Origin: Massilimicrobiota sp. An134
GTDB taxonomy: Bacteria > Bacillota_I > Bacilli_A > Erysipelotrichales > Coprobacillaceae
Length of the DNA: 64,000 nt
Direction: 5' to 3'
Assembly: GCF_002160815.1 (NCBI RefSeq)
Contig: NZ_NFLH01000003.1
Span: 1 to 64,000 of the forward strand
Part shown: one piece after another, positions 1-7,427 of the stretch
How positions within the stretch are numbered: the stretch's first letter is position 1
Layout: the number at the start of each line of letters is the position of its first letter
Translations under genes and position numbers: made by a program
Notes under the pieces: generated by a model
What the model was told of the DNA's origin: nothing
Seen by the model: the letters and a program-made list of their open reading frames with translations, nothing else
Database searches by the model: none

Positions 1-291
1 AAGATAATAAAGGCAGCGGGTGTCGCCCCATTTCACTACGAATCAAGTCAGTACGAAGCCAAGCATAGTGCCATAACCAAGCAGGGATCGAGCTATTTAA
101 GAAAGACGTTATATCAGATTATTGTGCCGGTCATAAGATACAACAAGGTCTTCAAGGATGACTATGACCTTAAACGCTCACAGGGAAAAAGTCATCGCTG
201 TGCGCAGGGACATTGCATCAGGAAGCTGTTGAGGGTCATCTATCATCTGGTAACGACAAATCAGCAGTTTGATGCATCGTTACTGAGATAG
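1..291 (+). pseudogene. IS110-family transposase, C-terminal part (cut by window start)
   Basis: An open frame runs from base 1 to a TAG at 289-291 and gives 96 residues. It starts with AGVAPFHYESS and continues with a G-SSYLRKTLYQI block, the transposase_20 domain that closes IS110/IS1111 DEDD recombinases. The catalytic serine region belongs to this domain, and the RuvC-like N-terminus would lie left of the window. Base composition is GC-richer than the chromosome further on, which fits a mobile element. I cannot tell whether the gene is intact upstream. IS110-type elements carry a guide (bridge/seek) RNA in a flanking non-coding end, and for the IS1111 subgroup this lies after the gene, so the following gap could contain it. 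Confidence 0.85.
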
Positions 292-846
292 AAAGAAAAT
301 GAAACCGCATTCAAAAAAGTCTATTCCATAGGCTGTTTTCGTCATGTCCAAAAATACAAATCATATTCACATTTCAAAGATCTTACATATTGATGAGCTA
401 CCATAATCAAATCATTTAACATTTTAAAACTTTTTCATCAAATGACTTGATTTTTATATAGTTAGCTCCTCGTTTATTGATTCGTTCATGCTATGCGTAC
501 TGTTGATTTTCTGAAAAACATCTATCCAATGAATATATAGAATGAATTGCTTTTAATTAAAATGGATATCATACATATCAAAGGAGCTAAAATTTAGAAA
601 TAATAAGGTTAAAAAGATATTCTGTTTACTGATCAGGATTGCCGTATCACCCTGTTTGATTCCGTCTTTCTTAATATCATCGCCCCGCATACATATATTT
701 CGTAGAGTATTCTACTCTAAGTATTACGTATTCCTTAAAAATAAACAATAATATATATATTTAGTATATAAAATAAAGCATCGTTTGTCAAGAAGGGGCA
801 ACTCTAATAAGCGCATATTATCTGAACTTTTTGAGGATTAATAGTA
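292..846. other. 555-base non-coding gap between IS110 remnant and integrase fragment
   Basis: No convincing gene is visible. The stretch is AT-rich, with a 9-base perfect inverted repeat (TTAGCTCCT at 462-470, AGGAGCTAA at 582-590) and a small hairpin around 704-718 (AGAGTA-ttc-TACTCT). The first part should hold the right end of the IS110-like element; its exact boundary cannot be set because this family often lacks clear inverted repeats and target duplications. Confidence 0.5.
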
Positions 847-894
847 TTGTTTCTTTATCACCGTCAAAATAATAGTCGAAAGGAGGGAACTTTC

Positions 895-1336
895 ATGCCA
901 AGAAAAGGAGAAAATATTTATAAAAGAAAAGACGGAAGATGGGAAGCTCGATATATTAAAAGTCATGATATCTCAGGAAGAGCAAAATATGGGTATGTTT
1001 ACGGAAAATCTTATCGGGAAGCAAAGCAAAAACAACATAATGCGCTGGCGAAGCTAGAGGATTCCCTTGATACTGGAAATAATCAAGTCTTTTTATACAA
1101 GAGTGATGTCAAAGCGTTATCCGTTTGCTGGCTTACTTCAATAGAACCACAGATTAAACAATCTACATTCAATAAATATAATAATTTGCTGGCTTCTTAT
1201 ATAGTGCCATATTTAGGAGACATTGTCTTCGCGATTAAGGGAGAGAGCTTCCGGGGAAAGCGACTGGAAACCATCTCCCTGCGGATGACCGCTGCTGTGG
1301 CCACCGCCCATGCCGAAAGCAGAAACAAAGATTAAT
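895..1336 (+). pseudogene. Truncated tyrosine-type integrase fused to IS21-like istB 3' end
   Basis: The likely start is the ATG at 895, preceded by AAAGGAGGG. Residues 1 to about 109 match the N-terminal arm-binding and SAM-like core-binding parts of ICE/phage integrases (MPRKGENIYKRKDGRWEAR start, later STFNKYNNLL). The catalytic domain with the R-H-R-Y residues is absent. After about 1221 the sequence turns GC-rich and reads VFAIKGESFRGKRLE, resembling the tail of an IS21-family helper ATPase, then stops. The frame is therefore a chimera made by an IS insertion or deletion, not a working integrase. The half-tRNA scars at 2858-3010 fit a former integrative element of this kind. Confidence 0.75.
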
Positions 1337-1452
1337 TCACATTTCAAGTGAGGGTTGGCTACGCTTTCTTAACTTGGATTGGTTATTTTCAGTGGACTAA
1401 AATTGGTTGTTTTCGATGGACCCGGAGTGGTTGATTTCGCCGGACCCGAACA
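1222..1452 (+). mobile_element. Right end of an IS21-like element with three terminal repeats
   Basis: The segment holds a helper-ATPase-like tail, a short spacer and then three imperfect 24-base tandem repeats (1378-1401, 1402-1425, 1426-1449) of the form ATTGGTT-TTTC-GGAC. IS21-family ends carry multiple subterminal repeats bound by IstA, and their tips are TG...CA; a CA occurs at 1451-1452 exactly where a second istB reading frame resumes. The family assignment is inferred from this architecture. Confidence 0.6.
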
Positions 1453-1817
1453 CCTATGCTAGTAGCTAAATGGGTCTTTCCTACACCACTAGGACCTAAG
1501 AACACTATGTTCTCTGCTTTATCTAAAAATCCTAAGCTTTCAAGCTCCAAGATCTGTTGTTTGTTTATAGAAGGTTGAAATTCAAAATCAAAATCTTTTA
1601 TCTCTTTCATAAACGGAAATGCTCCAACCTTAACCATGGATCTTATTGCATTTTCTTTTCTATGATCGATTTCAACGTTTGTTAGTTTCAACAATCCTTC
1701 TGTAAAGCTTATATTATTAGCTGTGACTTGATCTATGATCTCATCTAGTCTTCTAGATATCTCAAAGAGCTTCAATTGTTCTAAATTTGTTCTAAGTTGC
1801 ATATAAACACTTGTCAT
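1453..1817 (-). pseudogene. istB: IS21-family helper ATPase IstB, truncated after Walker A
   Basis: The frame starts at ATG 1817 and overlaps the istA remnant by four bases (ATGA), the usual istA-istB arrangement. It carries the IstB N-terminal region and the P-loop GPSGVGKTHLATSIG near residues 108-122. Right after the P-loop the family sequence stops at about 1453, where the end of another IS21-like element begins; the open frame runs on to 1389 as junk. Walker B, sensor and C-terminal parts are missing, so the ATPase cannot work. Helper ATPases of this family select target DNA for the IstA transposase. Confidence 0.85.
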
Positions 1818-1963
1818 TTATATAGTTCTCCAATCTGCTTTAAATTTTGTTCTGCTATTTTTTTGATCTTATCATCATCAGTATCAAAGGACATTTTTAA
1901 TGTTTCGATATAATGATCGATATGATAATTTCTTTTTGTTGATGAACATACTTTATTCGGTTT
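1814..1963 (-). pseudogene. istA: IS21-family transposase IstA, last ~49 codons only
   Basis: A frame open from 1963 to a TGA at 1816-1814 overlaps the istB start. It encodes an IstA-like tail ending IGELYK, rich in Lys and Asp. Upstream an in-frame TGA (1966-1964) and a change of sequence character mark the break. The catalytic DDE core is lost. The assignment rests on position and the coupled stop/start with istB rather than on a catalytic motif. Confidence 0.6.
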
Positions 1964-2085
1964 TCAAAGTACAAGTGAAAGGCTTCCGTTTTCGTGGTTC
2001 GGAATTAACCCCTTCACTTGTTTGAAATGGGAGAGCGTTTTTGGGGGGTGTTTTTTCAAAATTTCTTAAATTTTTTTCTGAACGC

Positions 2086-2133
2086 AAAAAAGCCGCCTAT
2101 TTTCCTCTTAATGAGGTCAATAGACGGCTTTTT
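2086..2133 (-). terminator. Rho-independent terminator
   Basis: Long stem AAAAAGCCGcCTATT / AATAGaCGGCTTTTT with a nested CCTC-TTAAT-GAGG hairpin in the loop and T runs on both sides. It lies just after the stop of the small minus-strand gene at 2149-2337 and could work in both directions. Confidence 0.8.
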
Positions 2134-2148
2134 ACTTTTCGTTATTAT

Positions 2149-2337
2149 TTAAATGTATTCTATTTTAATTTTTCTTTTCTTAGATGATAGTACCTTGCAA
2201 AGAACATCATCTACTACGTCAGTGTATCTGCCTTGTGCTATCAGGCTGTTTTTCAAACGGATAAGTGATTGCAAAACTCTCCTGTATTCTTCATCGGAAA
2301 GATATAAATGATATTTCTGTTCTTTCAATACAACCAC
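2149..2337 (-). CDS. Small ICE-associated protein of unknown function
   Basis: Sixty-two residues beginning MVVLKEQKYHLYLSDEEY and ending with a basic tail (SSKKRKIKIEY). The start is preceded by an AGGAGGTGGTTG-type ribosome binding site. No catalytic motif is visible; the small charged helical protein could be a DNA-binding accessory factor. It resembles short proteins I associate with conjugative elements of gut Firmicutes, usually near relaxase or oriT regions, but this is recall rather than a search. The non-coding repeat region directly upstream supports a role at an origin of transfer or replication. Confidence 0.6.
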   Translation of the reverse strand: MVVLKEQKYHLYLSDEEYRRVLQSLIRLKNSLIAQGRYTDVVDDVLCKVLSSKKRKIKIEYI

Positions 2338-2640
2338 CTCCTGTTGCTACAATTATATAATAGGAAAAGGCATAGAGGTAGTGTGCGATTGTCGCTCGCC
2401 ACCCCTAAATGAACAAATTAACAGGGTAACGACCGCCTTGTCCATTAGCAAGAATTTTGCTCGAATTTTTCTGCCATTAGCAGAGAGGGCATTTTCATTA
2501 GCAAAACACCGATTTTTTTGCTAATTTTTATTAGCAAGCCGTCCACCTGAAAGGCGGACGACATTAGTCCTAATTTCCATTAGCTGACGGAAGATTTGCT
2601 AATGAAAATCAATGAATTTCACGATTTTTCTCTTTTACCG
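2338..2640. repeat. Non-coding region with ATTAGCA repeats (possible oriT/ori)
   Basis: ATTAGC(A) occurs at 2444-2450, 2476-2482, 2497-2503, 2530-2536 and 2579-2584, and its inverse GCTAAT at 2520-2525 and 2598-2603. A further GTCC(G)CC...GGCGGAC inverted repeat lies at about 2540-2560 (TCCACCTGAAAGGCGGA). There is no open frame. Repeated short boxes next to a small ICE-type gene suggest protein-binding sites of an origin of transfer or replication. Function is inference. Confidence 0.5.
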
Positions 2641-2654
2641 AAAAAATGAAAAAA

Positions 2655-2690
2655 CGCCGGAAACCCTTGATTTTACTGGGTTTTCCGGCG
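2655..2690 (-). terminator. Terminator of tRNA-Arg
   Basis: Strong GC-rich hairpin CGCCGGAAACCC / GGGTTTTCCGGCG. On the minus strand it follows the tRNA CCA end by a few bases and is followed by a T-rich run. Confidence 0.85.
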
Positions 2691-2697
2691 GAGTTTT

Positions 2698-2774
2698 TGG
2701 CGTTCCCGAGGTGATTCGAACACCCGACCTACCGCTTAGGAGGCGGTCGCTCTATCCAGCTGAGCTACGGAAAC
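2698..2774 (-). tRNA. tRNA-Arg(CCT)
   Basis: A full cloverleaf can be folded on the minus strand. The acceptor stem is GTTTCCG/CGGGAAC with one T-G pair; the D arm is GCTC...GAGC; the anticodon stem is CCGC/GCGG around loop CTCCTAA with anticodon CCT; the T arm carries GTTCGAATC. The discriminator G is followed by an encoded CCA (2698-2700 on the plus strand read TGG). It reads codon AGG. Transcription would run from the half-tRNA region on its right. The 3' side is flanked by GC-rich element-like DNA, so this copy may have been restored or brought by an integrated element. Confidence 0.95.
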
Positions 2775-2857
2775 ATCTTTGAAATCTATTCAATTTTAGG
2801 CTTAGATTAACTCGTTGTCAATCACTTTTCCCCAAAAGGCGGTCGTTATAACATATT

Positions 2858-2897
2858 CTTAGGAGGCGGTCGCTCTATCCAACTGAGCTATAGCGAC
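2858..2897 (-). repeat. Truncated 5' half of tRNA-Arg(CCT), copy 2 (att scar)
   Basis: Forty bases matching the tRNA-Arg 5' half at 35 of 40 positions, from the first acceptor base to the anticodon loop end CCTCCTAAG, then unrelated sequence. There is no 3' half, so it cannot fold as a tRNA. The break at the anticodon loop is a known crossover site for tRNA-targeting tyrosine integrases. Confidence 0.75.
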
Positions 2898-2970
2898 ATT
2901 TGGAAAATCTATATTTAATTTTACTTGCTACCTTTTCCTTTGTCCTCCGAAGTATATGTTATAGCACTTT

Positions 2971-3010
2971 CTTAGGAGGCAGTTGCATTATCCAGCTGTG
3001 CTACGTGGAC
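2971..3010 (-). repeat. Truncated 5' half of tRNA-Arg(CCT), copy 3 (att scar)
   Basis: A second half-tRNA, 32 of 40 identical to the intact gene and ending at the same CCTCCTAAG core. After the core both half copies continue with similar sequence (AAGAAtatGtTATAAC versus AAGAAagtGcTATAAC), as expected if they are junctions of related elements. Copies are spaced 113 and 123 bases apart. Confidence 0.7.
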
Positions 3011-3061
3011 ATTTCAACTTTTAACATGCTTTATTCTAACATGTTATATACTTGAATTCAA

Positions 3062-3238
3062 TCATTGAATAGACATTCGATACTGATTCCATCTTTTCAG
3101 CAATATTTCAATATAATAAATCGTCATTTTTTCATACCACTCACCTGTTTTTAAATCTACTAAGCAATATAAATGATTTTCTCTCTTTAATAAACCCAAA
3201 TCATAATAATATAAAGCTGCCTGTATCTCAATAGACAT
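3062..3238 (-). CDS. Small hypothetical protein, 58 residues
   Basis: A frame from ATG 3238 to TGA 3062-3064 encodes a protein starting MSIEIQAALYYYDLGLL and ending WNQYRMSIQ. GGAGG lies eight bases before the ATG, an ideal ribosome binding site. Composition is ordinary for a folded cytosolic protein, with many Tyr and Leu and no signal peptide. The ribosome binding site is one arm of the terminator hairpin that follows cysE, so translation would depend on that hairpin being open. No family was recognised. It could be a spurious frame, but the codon use and the well-placed site argue for a real gene. Confidence 0.5.
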   Translation of the reverse strand: MSIEIQAALYYYDLGLLKRENHLYCLVDLKTGEWYEKMTIYYIEILLKRWNQYRMSIQ

Positions 3239-3242
3239 CAAT

Positions 3243-3282
3243 AAAACCTCCTATTTCATTTTTATGAAGCAGGAGGTTTTTT
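3243..3282 (-). terminator. Terminator after cysE, overlapping a ribosome binding site
   Basis: Stem AAAACCTCCT/AGGAGGTTTT with an inner TTCAT/ATGAA pairing and T runs on both strands. Its 3' arm on the minus strand supplies the GGAGG of the downstream 58-residue frame. Confidence 0.75.
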
Positions 3283-3355
3283 ATGAATAAAATACAAATA
3301 AATGAATTCATCTCATACAAAAACAATACTATAAGTTATCATATAGCATCATAGT

Positions 3356-3928
3356 TTATAATGCTTTATCTACCCTTTCTCCATTTTCCTTTACAATTCT
3401 GCCAGGAATACCAATAACTGTACAATTAGCTGGCACATCTTTTAATACTACTGAAGAAGCCCCAATAATGCTATTATCACCAATCGTGACATCCCCAATG
3501 ACTTTGGCCCCAGCTGATACCATGACATTATTTTTTAAAGTCGGATGTCTTTTAACTTTATGTTCACCAGTTCCAACTCCCCCTAATGTCACACCCTGAT
3601 ATAAAGTACAATCATCTCCAATGATTGTTGTTTCACCAATAACGACTCCCATTCCATGATCAATAAAGAAACGTTTTCCAATAGTTGCTCCAGGATGAAT
3701 TTCAATCCCTGTTAAAAAACGCGCAATTTGACTCAATAGACGTGCAATGAGCTTGAAGTGACATTTCCATAAAAAATGATAAATACGATATAAAAACATA
3801 GCATGTAATCCAGGATAGTTCACAATGACATTCAAAGGATGTCGTGCTGCCGGATCCATTTCTAATATTCTACCAATTAATGTTTTTTCCATATTCTTCA
3901 CCTTCTCTTTTTCTTTATATTTAACCAT
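3356..3928 (-). CDS. cysE: Serine O-acetyltransferase
   Basis: CysE makes O-acetylserine from serine and acetyl-CoA, the first step of cysteine synthesis in the cytosol. The protein has a short N-terminal helical part with PAARHPLNV and then a left-handed beta-helix of hexapeptide repeats ([33 protein letters not shown]). The family signature D-H-G-G-GE is present around residues 90-100. At 190 residues it is the short Firmicute form. ATG 3928 follows AGGGG; an internal ATG (MEKTLIG, residue 13) is an alternative start matching the usual family N-terminus. It stands alone with its own terminator; no cysK is nearby. Confidence 0.92.
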   Translation of the reverse strand: MVKYKEKEKVKNMEKTLIGRILEMDPAARHPLNVIVNYPGLHAMFLYRIYHFLWKCHFKLIARLLSQIARFLTGIEIHPGATIGKRFFIDHGMGVVIGETTIIGDDCTLYQGVTLGGVGTGEHKVKRHPTLKNNVMVSAGAKVIGDVTIGDNSIIGASSVVLKDVPANCTVIGIPGRIVKENGERVDKAL

Positions 3929-4013
3929 AAAATACCCCTATACACAAATCATATTATCATTTTTATATTATCATATGTGAATTTAATCTATTTGTATTGA
4001 CTTTTATCATATT

Positions 4014-4042
4014 AAAAAAAAGTTTCTCTACTTGAGAGAAAC
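4014..4042 (-). terminator. Terminator of the galactofuranose operon
   Basis: Hairpin GTTTCTC/GAGAAAC overlapping the stop of the PAP2 gene, followed on the minus strand by eight T. Confidence 0.8.
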
Positions 4043-4669
4043 ACGTTTTTCTATCTGAAAAATATCTTTTTTATAAATCAGAATATATAAAATAATAGCC
4101 AATAATATTGCTGCCACAGCATCCAATATAGAATGCTGTTTAATAAACATCGTTGATAAAGTAATCATAATAGCTGAAAGAGATGCAAATATTTTTATAC
4201 CTTTAGATTGTTTAAAATCTGGACACAATATCAAAGCCAATGCACATCCAATAGAATTATAGACATGAATACTAGGAAATACATTTTGACTCTTATCAGC
4301 ATGATAAATAAACTGAACAAGATTCATAGATAAAGAATTCTGTTCAATCACAGGACGATGATCAAAACTTGTTGGATATATTGTAAAAATAATCAAACAG
4401 ATGGTCATTCCTATAAACAAAAATGCAACACATTTATAAAAATCACGACGATGTGTAAAAAACAAATAGGCAATTGTCCCTGCTACAAAAAGGAACCAGT
4501 AAATATAAGGATAAATAAACCATGAAACAAAAGGTATACATGCATCTATACTTGTATAAACATCATGAAAAGAAATATCCCTTAACTGTAATCCAAAATA
4601 CCATGGTAAATAAAGAATAAAATATGTAAATACCCATGCATGACGATAACGATATAACAAATTCTTCAT
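4028..4669 (-). CDS. PAP2-superfamily membrane phosphatase/phosphotransferase
   Basis: A 213-residue integral membrane protein with about six hydrophobic segments. It carries the PAP2 signature in two parts: FPSIHVYNS near residue 132 (PSxH, acid/base histidine) and STMFIKQHSILDA near residue 172 (nucleophile histidine and aspartate). The usual first KxxxxxxRP motif is weak. Such proteins dephosphorylate lipid phosphates or transfer head groups at the outer membrane face. It is last in the operon after a GT2 and UDP-galactopyranose mutase and shares one base with the GT2 stop, so a role in lipid-linked glycan or lipoglycan processing is likely. Confidence 0.8.
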   Translation of the reverse strand: MKNLLYRYRHAWVFTYFILYLPWYFGLQLRDISFHDVYTSIDACIPFVSWFIYPYIYWFLFVAGTIAYLFFTHRRDFYKCVAFLFIGMTICLIIFTIYPTSFDHRPVIEQNSLSMNLVQFIYHADKSQNVFPSIHVYNSIGCALALILCPDFKQSKGIKIFASLSAIMITLSTMFIKQHSILDAVAAILLAIILYILIYKKDIFQIEKRVSLK

Positions 4670-5685
4670 TAATTAAATCCAAACAGCTTTCTAGAAATAG
4701 CATATCCTGTTGTAATCATTTTCTTACCAACATGTCCATCCATTTCCATCATAGAACCTAAAAATGTATGTTTAACAGCTTTATAAAGTTCAGGATTTTT
4801 ATTTTTTAAATACTGCCATAATTCATTTTTCTTTTGTAAATGTTCAGGTGTTCCTGATTTAATCAGTAAAACTGTTGATACAGTTGTAATCATCGTTAAA
4901 TATTTCACCATATAGTTTCTCAGTTTACGACTCTTTAATTTCATCACATCACAACAATCAATCATCATCTTATTGACTTTAATCTGTTGATCAATACGTG
5001 AAATCATCACTTTTTCATTAACAGACTGATCTTCCCTACCAATATAGTAACGATATAAATCAACATTTAAATAATACAGTGTATTGACATAAGGTAAAGG
5101 CTGATAAACAAATAAATTATCAACATAAAATGTATGTTTTGGCAATTGTAAATTACAATTTCTTAATAACTGTGTACGATAAATAACACTATGCATTAAT
5201 AAATTCTGTTGTGGGTAAAAATGTTTTAAATCATACCATCTGAATGTTCTATTTTGTGGCAATGCATTTGTATATTTAATCACACTAGATTTATTGGCAC
5301 TTGGTTTTTCATATACATAATTTGCAATGAACATATCGACATCTTGATCTTTTTGATGTAACTGTTTAATTGTTTCTATCACTTTAACAAGTGAAGACTG
5401 GTCAAACCAATCATCACTATCCAAAACTTTAAAATAAAGTCCTGTTGCATTTTTTAAACCTGTATTTACAGCTTGACCATGTCCCCCATTTTCCTGATGT
5501 ATACATTTGATTGTATCAGGATATAAAGAGGCATAGTCATCACCAATCTGGGCTGTTCTATCTTTAGAACCATCATCAACAATAATAATTTCTACATCAT
5601 CTTTTAAAATTAAACATGATTCAATCGCTTTATCCATATAATCTTGTGAGTTATAACATGGAATCGCAATACTTAAATATTTCAT
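4669..5685 (-). CDS. Family 2 glycosyltransferase
   Basis: A 338-residue cytosolic GT-A enzyme. The N-terminus MKYLSIAIPCYNSQDYM and the DDGSKDRT segment bind the nucleotide sugar; DSDDW near residue 90 is the metal-binding DXD motif. The C-terminal half is helical and lacks transmembrane segments. It directly follows UDP-galactopyranose mutase with nine bases between, so UDP-galactofuranose is a plausible donor; the acceptor is unknown. It lies between glf and a PAP2 protein in one operon. Confidence 0.88.
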   Translation of the reverse strand: MKYLSIAIPCYNSQDYMDKAIESCLILKDDVEIIIVDDGSKDRTAQIGDDYASLYPDTIKCIHQENGGHGQAVNTGLKNATGLYFKVLDSDDWFDQSSLVKVIETIKQLHQKDQDVDMFIANYVYEKPSANKSSVIKYTNALPQNRTFRWYDLKHFYPQQNLLMHSVIYRTQLLRNCNLQLPKHTFYVDNLFVYQPLPYVNTLYYLNVDLYRYYIGREDQSVNEKVMISRIDQQIKVNKMMIDCCDVMKLKSRKLRNYMVKYLTMITTVSTVLLIKSGTPEHLQKKNELWQYLKNKNPELYKAVKHTFLGSMMEMDGHVGKKMITTGYAISRKLFGFN

Positions 5686-5694
5686 AACATCCTC

Positions 5695-6831
5695 CTACAA
5701 TGTTTTAACAAGTTTTAAAGCTTCTTCTACAATGCCATCAATATTATAATATTTATATTGTGCTAAACGCCCTAACAAGTAAAAGTGAGAAAATGGTTTG
5801 ACATAATCCACATATTTTTGATACATCATTAAGTTTTCTGGAGATAAAATAGCATAATAAGGAACTTGAGTTTCATCACGATATATTTCTGGATATTCTT
5901 TAACAATAGTTGTTCCAGAAATCTCTTGACCTGTTAAATATTTAAATTCTGTAATACGTGTAAAATCTTCACTGACGGTATAATTGACAACACCATGACT
6001 TTGATAGTGATCTTCAGGATAATGTTCATACTCAAAGCGTAATGAACGATATGGCAATCTTCCTAAACAATGATCAAAGAAATCATCAATTGCACCTGTA
6101 AAAATAATTTTTCCCTGCCACAGTTGTCCCTGATAATAAACCTGATGTGTTTGCATATCAAAAGATAAATCTTCCTTGGCATCCTTATTTAATTCAATTT
6201 CTATGTTTTCATGATTCAACATATTTTCAAATAACTTTGTATATCCTTCTAATGGCATTCCCTGATATTGATCTTGAAAATAACGATTATCATAAGAAAT
6301 CAAAACCGGTACTCTGGCAGTGACGCTTTGATCAACTTCTTCAGGTTTTTGATTCCATTGTTTCATTGTATATTTCAAAAAGATATTTTCATAAACATAC
6401 TGTGCCACTTCCTGAATTCCTGAAGATGGATTCTTCTGTAATTCTAAAATAGGAACTCTTGCATTTTCACCATAAGCATCAATCAATTCCTGTTTTAAAC
6501 GTTCACCTTTTTCTTGGCCAAAAACAATCATTAATGTATTCAAGTTAAATGGAATTGGAATAATCTTTCCATAAACATTTCCAACAACTTCATGACGGTA
6601 ATCATACCATTTTGTAAAACGTGATAAAAAATCATAAACGTCTTTATTATTTGTATGAAAGATATGAGGTCCATATTTATGAACCAGAACACCATATTCA
6701 TCATATTCATCATAACAATTTCCACCTATATGATCTCTTTTTTCAATAATCTTGACTTTTTCACCACGCTGGGCTAAAACTCTCGCCACAACACTTCCAG
6801 CAAAACCACTTCCGATAATTAATGTATCCAT
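5695..6831 (-). CDS. glf: UDP-galactopyranose mutase
   Basis: Converts UDP-galactopyranose to UDP-galactofuranose with reduced FAD. The N-terminal Rossmann motif GSGFAGSVVA is followed by IIEKRDHIGGNCYDEYDEYG, the FAD-binding and substrate loop region. YGPHIFHTNNKDVY is the conserved Glf block, and the later VNYTVSEDFTRITEFKYL and LLGRLAQYKYYNIDGIV blocks close the FAD site. At 378 residues it is full length. It indicates that the cell makes a galactofuranose-containing surface polymer, since mammals lack this sugar and bacteria use it only in glycans. It lies mid-operon, 14 bases after a GNAT gene. Confidence 0.96.
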   Translation of the reverse strand: MDTLIIGSGFAGSVVARVLAQRGEKVKIIEKRDHIGGNCYDEYDEYGVLVHKYGPHIFHTNNKDVYDFLSRFTKWYDYRHEVVGNVYGKIIPIPFNLNTLMIVFGQEKGERLKQELIDAYGENARVPILELQKNPSSGIQEVAQYVYENIFLKYTMKQWNQKPEEVDQSVTARVPVLISYDNRYFQDQYQGMPLEGYTKLFENMLNHENIEIELNKDAKEDLSFDMQTHQVYYQGQLWQGKIIFTGAIDDFFDHCLGRLPYRSLRFEYEHYPEDHYQSHGVVNYTVSEDFTRITEFKYLTGQEISGTTIVKEYPEIYRDETQVPYYAILSPENLMMYQKYVDYVKPFSHFYLLGRLAQYKYYNIDGIVEEALKLVKTL

Positions 6832-6845
6832 TTTTTCACCTCATT

Positions 6846-7427
6846 TTATTTATCATAACATAAACCTAGACATGATTCAATTTGTTGAAGGGATAGCTTC
6901 GAAAAAGGAATAAAAGATTCTACATGACGAGGATCTCCAATAGCTTTTTCCATCCAGATGACATCATGCCATTGTTTGGCTTTATATCCCGCACGATGAA
7001 AACATCCCACATACTGAAACTGTAATGATTCATGAAATCTTTCACTTTTGACATTGGGATGAGTAATACAGGCATAGACATTTTGAATATGCATGCACTT
7101 TAACAGTGCCAATAAAACCTGATAAAGTTTTTTTCCAATCGCCTGTCCATGATAATGCTGATCTAAATAAATAGATAATTCACTCCCCCATTGATAAGCA
7201 GCTCGACTATGAAAAGAAGAGGCATAAGCATAACCAACAATCTGACCTTGAACTTCTGCAACTAAATAAGGATATGAATCTAATGTTTGACAAATACGAT
7301 TTGTCATATCTTCTAAAGAAGGAACATCATATTCAAAAGTAATATTGGTCGATAGAACATAAGGGGCATAAATATCTAAAATAGCACGCGCATCTTCTTT
7401 TTTAGCCACTCTTATATTTACAGACAT
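6846..7427 (-). CDS. GNAT acetyltransferase, phosphinothricin-acetyltransferase-like
   Basis: 193 residues. The GNAT fold is evident from an N-terminal RVAKKEDARAILDIY start, the acetyl-CoA loop HGQAIGKKLYQ near residue 97 (Q/R-x-x-G-x-G/A) and the H-xSLxF-like block FHESLQFQYVG. The order of blocks matches the PAT/Bar and YwnH group, which acetylates small amines such as methionine sulfoximine or unknown metabolites. The last ~30 residues are an extra tail. The start overlaps the exonuclease stop by ten bases, so it is part of the RNase HI operon. The true substrate is unknown. Confidence 0.85.
   Translation of the reverse strand: MSVNIRVAKKEDARAILDIYAPYVLSTNITFEYDVPSLEDMTNRICQTLDSYPYLVAEVQGQIVGYAYASSFHSRAAYQWGSELSIYLDQHYHGQAIGKKLYQVLLALLKCMHIQNVYACITHPNVKSERFHESLQFQYVGCFHRAGYKAKQWHDVIWMEKAIGDPRHVESFIPFSKLSLQQIESCLGLCYDK

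Noticed and set aside
2444-2603. The ATTAGCA cluster could be a CRISPR array.
   Set aside because: The repeats are only 6-7 bases, irregularly spaced and partly inverted, with no cas genes nearby.
2838-3010. The half-tRNA copies could be two more tRNA-Arg genes.
   Set aside because: Both stop at the anticodon loop. There is no matching anticodon-stem 3' strand, T arm, acceptor 3' strand or CCA.
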